Assembly: GCF_946478835.1 (NCBI RefSeq)
Contig: NZ_CAMLDV010000070.1
Location: 1 to 18,004 of the forward strand
DNA: 18,004 bases
Direction: 5' to 3'
DNA from: an uncultured Bdellovibrio sp.
GTDB lineage: Bacteria > Bdellovibrionota > Bdellovibrionia > Bdellovibrionales > Bdellovibrionaceae
Part shown: positions 1 to 6,540 of the stretch, piece by piece
How the letters are laid out: each line of letters opens with the position of its first letter
How positions within the stretch are numbered: the stretch's first letter is position 1
Program-made: the position numbers and the translations under genes
The notes under the pieces: model-generated
What the model saw: only the letters and a program-made list of their open reading frames with translations
Database searches by the model: none
Told to the model about the DNA's origin: nothing

Positions 1-56
1 GTCCGACGTTGGATCATCTATTCGGTGGTCAATTTGTCGGTCGTATCTTTGCTTAA

Positions 57-875
57 TTGTCGTATGATCATTTTAGAGAAGCTCGTCAGTATATCACGGA
101 CGTTCCTGATATAATCACAGATGCAAAAATTCCATCAAGTCGTTTAGGTATGGCGGATTATATCGGTGAGTTGGCATCGACTTCTTTGCAAAGACGTGGA
201 ATTGCAAGCACTCCGCAGTCCTATTTCAAATCCAACAACTTCTGGAATTGGAAAGAAGAAGTGAAAACACCGTTGATGGTATGGGCTTCTAAAGATGATA
301 TGGTTGTGAATAATGAAATCAACGCGCAAGTTGTCGAGCATGACGATTTTTATGAAAAGTCTGCGAACGTAGGCGTGCTTAATCTGAAATATGGAAATCA
401 CTGCGGTTTCTCTTCGGTGTACGGTGCGCAAGCTTCTGCGGCAGTATTGAGAACTTTCGTTTTAACTCACAGTCCCGAGTTCGTAGACGAATACAATAAG
501 AAACAAGAAATGCCTTGGACGTTTGGTTTCAAAAAACTGGGTCCTCAATATGAGCATATCGGTCAAAGCTGGAACTTTTCTTCTCAGTCAGACCAGGTGA
601 AAGTTTCTTTCCGCATCTTTAATTGGAACGGCGGCAGAGAGTGTGCTGACAAAGGTCCATGGTTGGCGAATCGTTCGTGCACAACCACGAAAGAGGTTTG
701 GGTGCCGGTGTCTTCTTTGACAGCATTGGGCGCGCGCATTCCTCGTACTGAGTCGGAAGCTCAGGCATTGACTCGGGAATTTAACACGAAAGTGGAATTC
801 CGTATCAAAGGTCATCCGCTTAATGGTACAAATAGTAATGAATTCTATATGACGTGGAGAAGTCACTTCGAATGA
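57..875 (+). CDS. alpha/beta hydrolase (YheT-like), 3' portion, possibly interrupted
   Basis: The first ~150 residues look like the C-terminal half of a YheT-type (COG0429) alpha/beta hydrolase. A KTPLMVWASKDD segment supplies the usual acid residue and a GNHCGF segment supplies the catalytic histidine. The nucleophile elbow (GxSxG) is absent and would lie left of the window. Residues ~155-272 are a beta-rich tail that I do not recognise. The open frame begins at a TTG directly after an in-frame TAA (54-56), with no ribosome-binding site. The codons before that stop (3-53) read PTLDHLFGGQFVGRIFA, which looks like a natural continuation of the same protein. The gene is therefore either a pseudogene with a nonsense mutation or carries a sequencing error; a separate short protein is less likely. 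It overlaps pcp by 4 nt (ATGA). The hydrolase assignment is from motif recall. Confidence 0.65.
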   Translation: MSYDHFREARQYITDVPDIITDAKIPSSRLGMADYIGELASTSLQRRGIASTPQSYFKSNNFWNWKEEVKTPLMVWASKDDMVVNNEINAQVVEHDDFYEKSANVGVLNLKYGNHCGFSSVYGAQASAAVLRTFVLTHSPEFVDEYNKKQEMPWTFGFKKLGPQYEHIGQSWNFSSQSDQVKVSFRIFNWNGGRECADKGPWLANRSCTTTKEVWVPVSSLTALGARIPRTESEAQALTREFNTKVEFRIKGHPLNGTNSNEFYMTWRSHFE

Positions 876-1489
876 TGAAGGCGCCTCGAATTCTTGTTAC
901 TGGATTTTCTCCTTTTCTTGGAGAGAAAATCAATCCAAGTGAAATCCTTCTTGAATGGCTCAAGAGGGATTTTGCCTTTCAAAGCAAAGTCGAAACATTG
1001 CTTTTGCCAGTTTCTTTTGCCGCTGCTGCGTCTCTGTTGGAGTCGTGCATTGCTCAGACTTCCTATGATTATATTTTCATGTTGGGACAAGCCGGAGGAC
1101 GCTCAAAAATCAATCTTGAACGTGTGGCTCTCAATTGGATCGAAACCGAAAAGCCAGATGAAGATGGTGTGACTCCTTTGCAGGGGCCTATTATCTCTGG
1201 AAAAGAAAGTGCTTTGTTTTCTACATTGAATGTATCTAACTTTAAAGATCAGTTGCAACAAAAGCAGCTCCCTATTGCGGTCTCCCTCAGTGCGGGCGGG
1301 TACGTCTGCAATTACGTTTATTACAAAACCCTTTTGTGGCTTCAGGAAAATAAAATAAAAAGCCAAACTTGCTTTATTCATGTGCCTTTTCTGCCAGAGC
1401 AAGTTTTAGATAAGCCTGATATGCCTTCCATGGATTTAGAAACCATGAAGAAAGTCCTGGAAGAAATTCTTCAAATCGCCTTAAATTGA
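872..1489 (+). CDS. pcp: pyroglutamyl-peptidase I (peptidase family C15)
   Basis: This is a cytosolic cysteine peptidase that removes N-terminal pyroglutamate from peptides. The protein is 205 aa, the normal length for the family. The whole triad is visible: Glu83 in INLERVALN, Cys146 in SAGGYVCNY and His170 in CFIHVPF. These sit two residues beyond the classical Glu81/Cys144/His168. The N-terminus ILVTGFSPFLGEKINPS is the family signature. I chose ATG 872 because it overlaps the hydrolase stop (ATGA) and has GGAG at 856-859. ATG 875 is possible, and a GTG at 854 would put the start upstream of that ribosome-binding site. The overlap suggests co-transcription with the hydrolase, and the product may help digest peptides into amino acids. 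No terminator is evident before the next gene. Confidence 0.92.
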   Translation: MMKAPRILVTGFSPFLGEKINPSEILLEWLKRDFAFQSKVETLLLPVSFAAAASLLESCIAQTSYDYIFMLGQAGGRSKINLERVALNWIETEKPDEDGVTPLQGPIISGKESALFSTLNVSNFKDQLQQKQLPIAVSLSAGGYVCNYVYYKTLLWLQENKIKSQTCFIHVPFLPEQVLDKPDMPSMDLETMKKVLEEILQIALN

Positions 1490-1502
1490 GAAAAAATATT
1501 TT

Positions 1503-1532
1503 TGAACCTGACCCCTGGGAACAGCGTCTAAA
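1503..1532 (+). promoter_or_regulatory. RpoE-type ECF sigma promoter of the Spy/CpxP-sigma-anti-sigma operon
   Basis: GAACCT (1504-1509) and GTCTAA (1526-1531) are separated by exactly 16 bp. Compare the known sigma-E pattern GGAACTT-N16-GTCTAA: the -35 differs at one core position and the -10 matches fully. Transcription would start near 1538, just ahead of AGGAGG (1542-1547) and ATG 1552. Because the second gene encodes an ECF sigma factor, positive autoregulation is the natural inference. Confidence 0.6.
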
Positions 1533-1551
1533 GCTGTAAATAGGAGGAACT

Positions 1552-1968
1552 ATGAAGTTCTCTAAGTCTCTTGTAACGATTTTAGCAATCACGATGCTTT
1601 CTGGAATCGCCATGGCTCGCGGAGAGCGGGATCATCATAAGGATGAATTTGCTCCTATGGAGCGTCAATTCAGCCCTGAGAAGATGAAAGACCTGGGGCT
1701 GAGCTCAGAACAGATTTCTAAACTCAAAGCTTTGCGTGAAGCTAAAAAAGAAGACGTTAAAAAACTTCGTGAGGAAATGAAACAGGCAAAGATGGCTTTT
1801 AAAGAGGCCGTAAGAACCAATGCTTCCAAGGATGCTATTTCGCAAGCTTATCAAGCAATGATGGATAAAAAGATTCAACTTGGCAAAGTCCGACTTGAAA
1901 ACCTATTGGCGGCAAGAGACGTGTTAACAGATGAGCAACGCGCGAAGCTTTTCAACAAAGGACAATAA
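1552..1968 (+). CDS. Spy/CpxP-family periplasmic LTXXQ protein
   Basis: This is a 138-aa exported protein with a signal peptide (residues 1-22, cleavage after GIAMA). The mature chain is highly charged and helical and carries two LTXXQ-like motifs, LSSEQISKL (~50-58) and LTDEQRAKLF near the C-terminus. That pattern defines the Spy/CpxP/CnrX group: periplasmic chaperones, or metal and stress sensors, that bind misfolded envelope proteins. The start ATG has a strong AGGAGG 4 nt upstream. It is the first gene after the ECF promoter and is followed directly by the sigma factor. By analogy with CpxP and with CnrX-type systems, it may act as the periplasmic sensor or effector of this sigma/anti-sigma pair. 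Metal-binding His residues are limited to an N-terminal DHH, so a general chaperone role is as likely as metal sensing. Confidence 0.82.
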   Translation: MKFSKSLVTILAITMLSGIAMARGERDHHKDEFAPMERQFSPEKMKDLGLSSEQISKLKALREAKKEDVKKLREEMKQAKMAFKEAVRTNASKDAISQAYQAMMDKKIQLGKVRLENLLAARDVLTDEQRAKLFNKGQ

Positions 1969-1978
1969 GGCAGATAAA

Positions 1979-2470
1979 GTGAGTTTAAACTCCGAAGAAG
2001 CTTTTAAACTGTTCTACGAGGCCCACGCTTCCAAAGTGCGGGGCCTGCTTTTCCGTTTGGTCGGTGAAGCTTCTTTGAGTGATCTTACGCAGGAAACCTT
2101 TATGAAAGCCTGGGAGTACCGAGAACGCTTTCGGGGTGAAAGCGAAGCCTCTACATGGCTGTATCGAATTGCCTATAACTGTGCCGTTGATTTCTTACGC
2201 CGTTCGGGAAAAGCACGTGAGAATTTACAGATAGATCTGGTTACAGACACATTGGAAAAAAATCTTTCTGACAAAGAGGTCGCAAATCTGGCTTTAGAAA
2301 GTCTTGATATCGAGCACAGGGCCGTTGCTATTTTATTTTATATTGAAGATCAACCTATCAAGGATATCGCTTTGACATTAGATCTTCCCGAAGGAACGGT
2401 GAAGTCAAGATTGAATCATGCACGTAATAAAATGAGCGAGGTCTTAACAAAGAAAGGAGTGAAGTTATGA
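1979..2470 (+). CDS. ECF-family RNA polymerase sigma factor (RpoE-like)
   Basis: This 163-aa protein has the two-domain ECF layout. Region 2 spans FKLFYEAHASKVRGLL through LTQETFMKAWEYRERFRG and STWLYRIAYNCAVDFLRR. Region 4 is ALESLDIEHRAVAILFYIE plus the helix-turn-helix IKDIALTLDLPEGTVKSRLNHAR. It would direct RNA polymerase to envelope-stress promoters such as the one at 1503-1532. Start choice: the ATG at 1931 overlaps the upstream gene by 38 nt, has no ribosome-binding site, and would add a tail unlike the family. GTG 1979 follows AAGG (1967-1970) with 8-nt spacing, lies just after the upstream stop, and gives a normal ECF length. The C-terminus overlaps the anti-sigma gene (ATGA). Confidence 0.88.
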   Translation: MSLNSEEAFKLFYEAHASKVRGLLFRLVGEASLSDLTQETFMKAWEYRERFRGESEASTWLYRIAYNCAVDFLRRSGKARENLQIDLVTDTLEKNLSDKEVANLALESLDIEHRAVAILFYIEDQPIKDIALTLDLPEGTVKSRLNHARNKMSEVLTKKGVKL

Positions 2471-2769
2471 GTGACGACCTTTTAAAAAAATTCTTAAAAG
2501 AAAATACCTCAGAAGTTCCGTCAGCTCCGCTGGGGGAGTCTTCGCGTATCTGGCGTAAGATCAATGACAAGTCGGAACGCAAGCGTATGTGGTGGATCGT
2601 GCTTCCGGTGATGGCAACGAGCTGTTTGCTAGCCATTGTTATGCGTTTAGAAAAGCCCGCGCCTGTCATGGGTGAGGAGGAAGCGTATCTTTACCAGGAA
2701 TGGAGTGAAATGGTGAGCGACGTCGATACAGATGTTGACCAGGAATTTGTTTCGGTCTTTGAAATATAA
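2467..2769 (+). CDS. putative single-pass membrane anti-sigma factor
   Basis: This 100-aa protein has a charged N-terminal ~40 residues (predicted cytoplasmic), one transmembrane helix (about 42-60, WWIVLPVMATSCLLAIVM) and a short, strongly acidic C-terminal tail (predicted periplasmic). It starts inside the sigma-factor stop codon (ATGA) behind a good AAAGGAG at 2453-2459, so the two proteins would be made in a coupled ratio. Topology and position are those of an anti-sigma factor that tethers its sigma at the inner membrane. The zinc-binding HxxxCxxC motif of the ZAS group is absent, and I cannot match the N-terminal domain to a named family. The functional call therefore rests on context and topology. 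Confidence 0.7.
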   Translation: MSDDLLKKFLKENTSEVPSAPLGESSRIWRKINDKSERKRMWWIVLPVMATSCLLAIVMRLEKPAPVMGEEEAYLYQEWSEMVSDVDTDVDQEFVSVFEI

Positions 2770-2804
2770 CAAAGCGTCGTTTTTTAGGCGACGCTTTGTT
2801 TGTC
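2768..2804 (+). terminator. intrinsic terminator after the sigma operon
   Basis: A perfect 12-bp stem (AACAAAGCGTCG at 2768-2779 with CGACGCTTTGTT at 2789-2800) has a T-rich 9-nt loop. The trailing T-run on the plus strand is weak. It lies between convergent genes and could stop transcription from both sides. Confidence 0.75.
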
Positions 2805-2814
2805 CGCTTCCTTG

Positions 2815-3969
2815 TTATTCAATTTGCGAAAGTACTTCACGAAGTTTTGCTTCGTCTTTAACTCCCGTGAAAACAAGTTCTGCGCGACGATCTGAGGCTT
2901 GAACTCCTGTCGAATCTTCAGAGCCCATGCCTTTAGCTATAACATCCGAAGAGCGAAGTCCGTTTTGGCGCATGATATTGCGAACGGAGTCAGCTCTTTG
3001 TTGTGAAATTCTTTGATTGATAGCAGGGCTTCCGGAGGCATCGGCATACCCGTGGATCTCGACTTTTTCAAAGAGATCTCTATTGTCAGCTAAAGCTTTT
3101 GCCACTTTAGATAGTTTTTCCTGATCCTCAGTGGAAACAGAGGCTTTTGCTGTATTAAACTGAATTTCACTGCCTGAACCTAAAACGCTGGAAAGTGCGA
3201 CATCACGAAGGGCGGACTGTGGCTGAACTTCAGCGACAGGACGAGAAGGTGGTGTTGAGACTTCTTCGTTGGCCATTTCTTCAGACGTAGCAGACTCTTC
3301 ATCTACATTCGTTACGTTTTGTGGTTCACGTTGAACAGGATTTTCGTTCGCTGCTGTTTGACGGACCGAAGTTCTGTAAGCTCCTGGGTTCCAACCGATC
3401 TGCAAATCAACAAGATACATGGGGACTAGTCCATCCGTGTTGTTTGTGAGTGACATTGCACGCACGCCCAGACGAGCCAGCCAGCTTGGTGTCATGTTGA
3501 ATTCACGAAGCACTTGCAAACCGACAAAGTGTGCATCTCCCTGATCTGCAGAAAGAGCTTTACCCTGTTCGTAGAATTGGTTGGCGACGATACCCGCTTG
3601 CCATTTGCTGTCCCAACGGTAGCGAGCCGCCAATTCCAATGCTCCACCTGTTCTAGAAGTATCTAGTGTGGTATCCCGACTTTGTGTGAATTGTTGGTTG
3701 TTCACACCATAACCTAGATCCATAACAAAATGGGATGCGGGGAAGTAGTAAGATCCTAAGAGTTTTAATGTAGCAGGGGTGCCTTCCGCTGAGCTGACAT
3801 TTTCATATCCTGTATAACCACCTCCAAGTGCGATGAACGGAACAAGGCCTTCTGGAGCACGTTCAGCTTCTTCGCGAGAAAATTCAAGAGCACTTGTCGT
3901 CGGTGTTTGTTGATTTGCGCTAGCTAAGGACCCAACACTGATTAAAGCGACGAGGATGAGTGTTTTCAT
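2815..3969 (-). CDS. OmpA-family outer-membrane protein
   Basis: The 384-aa protein has a signal peptide (1-18, ends SLASA), a probable beta-barrel region (~40-198, glycine and aromatic rich with alternating strands), an acidic Pro/Glu/Ser-rich linker (~205-250) and a C-terminal OmpA-like peptidoglycan-binding domain (~258-368). In the last part, the diaminopimelate-contacting Asp and Arg of OmpA are matched by Asp310 in HGYADASG and Arg325 in SQQRADSV. It would anchor the outer membrane to the cell wall, and the barrel may form a small pore. The open frame extends 85 codons upstream, but the ATG at 3969 follows AAAGGAG with 6-nt spacing and begins the signal peptide, so the longer form is rejected. 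It is divergent from the lipoprotein gene at 4239. Confidence 0.88.
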   Translation of the reverse strand: MKTLILVALISVGSLASANQQTPTTSALEFSREEAERAPEGLVPFIALGGGYTGYENVSSAEGTPATLKLLGSYYFPASHFVMDLGYGVNNQQFTQSRDTTLDTSRTGGALELAARYRWDSKWQAGIVANQFYEQGKALSADQGDAHFVGLQVLREFNMTPSWLARLGVRAMSLTNNTDGLVPMYLVDLQIGWNPGAYRTSVRQTAANENPVQREPQNVTNVDEESATSEEMANEEVSTPPSRPVAEVQPQSALRDVALSSVLGSGSEIQFNTAKASVSTEDQEKLSKVAKALADNRDLFEKVEIHGYADASGSPAINQRISQQRADSVRNIMRQNGLRSSDVIAKGMGSEDSTGVQASDRRAELVFTGVKDEAKLREVLSQIE

Positions 3970-3994
3970 AGCCATCTCCTTTTTTAACATCTTC

Positions 3995-4022
3995 AGTATC
4001 GACCTTGTATAGAGAGGGTCAA
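3995..4022 (-). promoter_or_regulatory. candidate sigma70 promoter of the OmpA-family gene
   Basis: On the minus strand TTGACC (4017-4022) and GATACT (3995-4000) are 16 bp apart. The -35 matches the consensus 5/6 and the -10 matches 4/6. The predicted transcript start is ~20 nt upstream of the ATG, leaving room for AAAGGAG. Confidence 0.45.
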
Positions 4023-4065
4023 ATTTTTGCGAGCCTAAAGAATGGAGCTTTGTTGAGATAAATAG

Positions 4066-4083
4066 TTTGCACATTACTGCAAA
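4066..4083. promoter_or_regulatory. TTTGCA-N6-TGCAAA inverted repeat in a divergent intergenic region
   Basis: A perfect inverted repeat with 6-bp arms and a 6-bp spacer, about 18 bp overall, lies between the OmpA-family gene (minus) and the lipoprotein gene (plus). Size and symmetry suit a dimeric regulator. The binding protein is not known. Confidence 0.35.
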
Positions 4084-4238
4084 GAAATTTGTCCACTTAA
4101 AAAGATGTGGCATGTCAAACCGAGACTTGCCAACGTCTGTTTTCAGATTTGAAACAAGAGACGCTAAACTCGGTGCATACAATTTGACCTTACTCAGTCC
4201 TCCTTCTAGAGTTTTAAATGACATTGTGGAGGCATTTT

Positions 4239-4805
4239 ATGCGTAAGGTTTTAGTTGTATTGATGGGGCTTTTTATTGTGTCTTGTGCTTCAAAACACAA
4301 AGCAAAAGACATCGATACAAATGTGGATATGTCAGCACCAGTGCGGTCTGATTCTGTTGTTGGCGTTAAAGACGGTGACATGGTTTATCAACGTAAAGTG
4401 GCAATGAATGAAGAATTGCGTCGTTTAGAATTAGATGTCTATGATCTTGAAGCGAAAGTGATGGGCGGACCTCGTTATTTAGACAACCGCGGCCTTTATG
4501 GTGTGTTACGTGACTGTCGTGTTCAGCTGGGCGATGTCAATAACAGTGGCGATGGCAAAGTTCGTTGGACTGAGGCACGTGAATATGTCACGCCGGACGA
4601 TGATTTTTCATCTATGGGTATCGAGGATAAAAAACGCATCGTCGGAGTTTCTGAAGAATTCCTAAAAGATCGATTGGCGCGCTTTAGAGGTTACAGAAAC
4701 ATCCTGGAAAAGCGTCAGGATGAGTATGAAACAAAAGTAAAAATGTGCCAGTTAGAACTGGCGGCGCAAAAGAAAAAAGCTAAATCCGCTGAACTTTCTG
4801 AATAG
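4239..4805 (+). CDS. lipoprotein with an EF-hand-like calcium loop
   Basis: This 188-aa protein starts at ATG 4239, 6 nt after GGAGG. That start gives a classical lipoprotein signal, MRKVLVVLMGLFIVSC, with the lipidated Cys at 16; the +2 residue is Ala, which favours the outer membrane. Residues 101-112 read NNSGDGKVRWTE, fitting the EF-hand loop pattern (N/D-x-S-x-D-G-x-V-x-x-x-E). A charged helical region follows (~130-185), likely partly coiled coil. Two further cysteines (93 and 170) could form a disulfide. I do not recognise a named family. Its promoter region is shared with the divergent OmpA-family gene, so a role at the cell envelope is plausible. Calcium binding is an inference from the loop alone. 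Confidence 0.75.
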   Translation: MRKVLVVLMGLFIVSCASKHKAKDIDTNVDMSAPVRSDSVVGVKDGDMVYQRKVAMNEELRRLELDVYDLEAKVMGGPRYLDNRGLYGVLRDCRVQLGDVNNSGDGKVRWTEAREYVTPDDDFSSMGIEDKKRIVGVSEEFLKDRLARFRGYRNILEKRQDEYETKVKMCQLELAAQKKKAKSAELSE

Positions 4806-4811
4806 TAATAT

Positions 4812-4836
4812 AAGGCTCCTCCGGGAGCCTTTTTTT
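4812..4836 (+). terminator. intrinsic terminator after the EF-hand lipoprotein gene
   Basis: AAGGCTCC (4812-4819), a TCCG loop and GGAGCCTT (4824-4831), followed by T's to 4836, form a textbook rho-independent terminator 7 nt after the stop codon. Confidence 0.92.
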
Positions 4837-4960
4837 GTTCCCTGTCTAATCTTTCGTCAGGCTCCGTGCTTCCAATGCGCTCTAGGAGAACTTTCCAGAT
4901 GGCTCGTTTTTCGCTAGGAATGCGAGTGATTTAACAACTCCTAAATTGGAAGGTAATTTT

Positions 4961-5518
4961 ATGAAGAAGACTCTAGCGGCTCTTTTTTCTTTGTTGTCTC
5001 TGAGCAGTATGGCTTCGGCAGCTCCTTATTATACAGGTGTGGGCTGTAACGAAGAAGGTACGCGTTGTACTTTCGGCAAACCCTCAGGCCGTGTTTTGAA
5101 CTGGAGTAAAAAAGGCACGGTTCAAGAGTTGGGTGAGCGTTGTGAAAAGTTCATCAACAATATCGAAGCTCGTAAAAATGAAATCGCCAAATCTCAACGA
5201 GTTGAGTTGAAGTATAAGAACTTCACTTACGGTTACTCTCAGGACATCCAAGAAGACGGCCGCGCAAAGATCATTTGCAGCGTAGAGCTTCATTCTGAAG
5301 TGCCTGAAGTTAAATTTGACTCTAGAATTATCAAGAAATTTTTCTGGGTTTGTGAATCAAAAGACAGCGCTGGAATCTGTGCTCACTACCTAAGTGAGTG
5401 TGAAGCCGCTCGTGATGAAGCTCTTCAAGACAAAGACGTGTTAGACGCTACAATCTACCGTGGTGCTTCTTTGTTGCAAGGTTCGATCTGTGAAGTTGTT
5501 ACGACGAAGTTCAAATAG
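4961..5518 (+). CDS. secreted eight-cysteine protein, family unknown
   Basis: This 185-aa protein starts at ATG 4961, preceded by GGAAGG (4948-4953). The TTG at 4946 is less likely because it cuts into that site. A signal peptide (1-20, cleavage near SMASA) is clear. The mature chain contains eight cysteines, an even number suggesting four disulfides: two near the N-terminus (GVGC, TRC), one in GERC, one in KIIC, and four in the C-terminal third (WVC, GIC, SEC, SIC). No catalytic motif or known family is recognised. It is a single-gene unit between two strong terminators, so it has its own promoter within 4837-4945, where I found no convincing -35/-10 pair. Periplasmic or exported location is inferred from the signal peptide. 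Confidence 0.8.
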   Translation: MKKTLAALFSLLSLSSMASAAPYYTGVGCNEEGTRCTFGKPSGRVLNWSKKGTVQELGERCEKFINNIEARKNEIAKSQRVELKYKNFTYGYSQDIQEDGRAKIICSVELHSEVPEVKFDSRIIKKFFWVCESKDSAGICAHYLSECEAARDEALQDKDVLDATIYRGASLLQGSICEVVTTKFK

Positions 5519-5540
5519 TTTTCAAATTTTAATTGAAACG

Positions 5541-5572
5541 AAAAAAGCCCGGTCTGCACCGGGCTTTTTTTA
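5541..5572. terminator. bidirectional intrinsic terminator
   Basis: AAAAAAGCCCGGT (5541-5553), a CTGC loop and ACCGGGCTTTTTT (5558-5570) form a perfect 13-bp stem with A/T tracts on both sides. It can end the eight-cysteine gene (plus) and the NmrA-family gene (minus), whose stop codon it touches. Confidence 0.92.
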
Positions 5573-6442
5573 TTTTAAAATGCTCTGACGATTTTCTCTT
5601 AGGAAATCTTTAATATCTTTGGGGGCATGTCCTGAAAGTTCTAGGACAGCGTTAGTGACATGGTCCGCATATCCTTGTTTGGCCGTCACATCGAAGGATA
5701 CAAAAAGATCGGCCCATGCCTCAGGAAGGCCTGACTTCATCAAGGCTTGTTTGAACTCTGTTTCTGGCATATCGATATAAGGAAGAGATCGACCTGCGAG
5801 TTCACTGACAATACCTGCGATGTCTTCGTAACTGACAGCGCGAGGCCCTGTGACATCAGTCACCGTATTTTGCGTGTAAGAGGCAGAAAGGGCACCGGCT
5901 GCTGCATACGCACAGTCTTCTCTTGTCACATAAGCTGTTTTTCCTTTTCCAGCAGTGCCTGCGAAAGCTCCCATGCTTAAGGCTGTGGCGATGGCAGGGA
6001 GTAAATTATCTGCATAAAGATTATTTCTTAAAAATGTATAGCTGAGACCGCTGGCTTGAATCATTTTTTCCGTTTCAAAATGCTCGGGCGCGACGGCCGC
6101 AGGAGCTTTATCAGGATGAGGATAGGACGTATAGATAATGTGTTTCACTCCGGCCTTTTTCGCGGCTTCAACTGCGTTTTTATGTTGAGCGATGCGCGAA
6201 CCAATTGCATCCGTACTGATGAGCAAAAGACGGTCAGCTCCTTTAAAGGCTTCCACAAGGGAAGAGGCGTCGTTGAAGTCAGCGGCACGGACGGTGACTC
6301 CGCGTTTGGCGTAGTCGGCTAGTTTTTCGGGATTGCGGGTGGTCGCAATGATGTTTCTTTTTGGGCCTTTTAAGAGAATATCTAAGACCAGTTTGCCTAA
6401 ATGTCCTGAAGCGCCTGTGACTAAGAGTGTTTCTGTGTTCAT
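5570..6442 (-). CDS. NmrA/SDR-family NAD(P)H:quinone oxidoreductase (QorB-like)
   Basis: This 290-aa protein has an N-terminal nucleotide-binding fold, TGASGHLGKLV at ~9-19. It also has the middle segment LLLISTDAIGSRIAQHKNAVEAAKKAGVK and a HFETEKM plus TFLRN region typical of the atypical SDR group that includes E. coli QorB (YtfG), which is about the same length. The role would be NAD(P)H-dependent reduction of quinones or redox sensing in the cytoplasm. ATG 6442 follows AAGGAG with ~8-nt spacing; an earlier in-frame ATG at 6469 has no such site. It is divergent from a LysR regulator, the usual arrangement in which the regulator controls the neighbouring reductase. The exact substrate cannot be read from the sequence. 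Confidence 0.85.
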   Translation of the reverse strand: MNTETLLVTGASGHLGKLVLDILLKGPKRNIIATTRNPEKLADYAKRGVTVRAADFNDASSLVEAFKGADRLLLISTDAIGSRIAQHKNAVEAAKKAGVKHIIYTSYPHPDKAPAAVAPEHFETEKMIQASGLSYTFLRNNLYADNLLPAIATALSMGAFAGTAGKGKTAYVTREDCAYAAAGALSASYTQNTVTDVTGPRAVSYEDIAGIVSELAGRSLPYIDMPETEFKQALMKSGLPEAWADLFVSFDVTAKQGYADHVTNAVLELSGHAPKDIKDFLRENRQSILK

Positions 6443-6505
6443 TGTGTTTCTCCTTGATGGGCTTATCATAGCGCGAAGGAATTCTTCTGATTAGATAGTA
6501 AAATG

Positions 6506-6534
6506 TGGAAATATTATCCGGATATCCGTATAAT
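6506..6534 (+). promoter_or_regulatory. promoter of the LysR gene, probably leaderless
   Basis: A perfect TATAAT (6529-6534) has TGGAAA (6506-6511, 4/6 match to the -35) 17 bp upstream. The ATG at 6541 is only 6 nt beyond the -10, which is where transcription itself should begin. There is no Shine-Dalgarno sequence before this ATG. Both facts point to a leaderless mRNA. Confidence 0.5.
6514..6533. promoter_or_regulatory. 20-bp near-palindromic operator overlapping the LysR -10 box
   Basis: TTATCCGGATATCCGTATAA differs from its own reverse complement at a single base pair (two positions) and is centred on GATATC. It covers most of the TATAAT box, so a bound protein would block polymerase. The LysR protein itself is the first candidate (autorepression and control of the divergent reductase). 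Confidence 0.5.
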
Positions 6535-6540
6535 GAGAAA

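Noticed and set aside
3970..4224. 85-codon N-terminal extension of the OmpA-family protein
   Set aside because: The downstream ATG has a strong ribosome-binding site and starts a signal peptide; the extension covers the likely promoter.
4888..4915. GAACTT upstream of the eight-cysteine gene as a second ECF promoter
   Set aside because: At the required 16-bp distance there is TTCGCT instead of GTCTAA.
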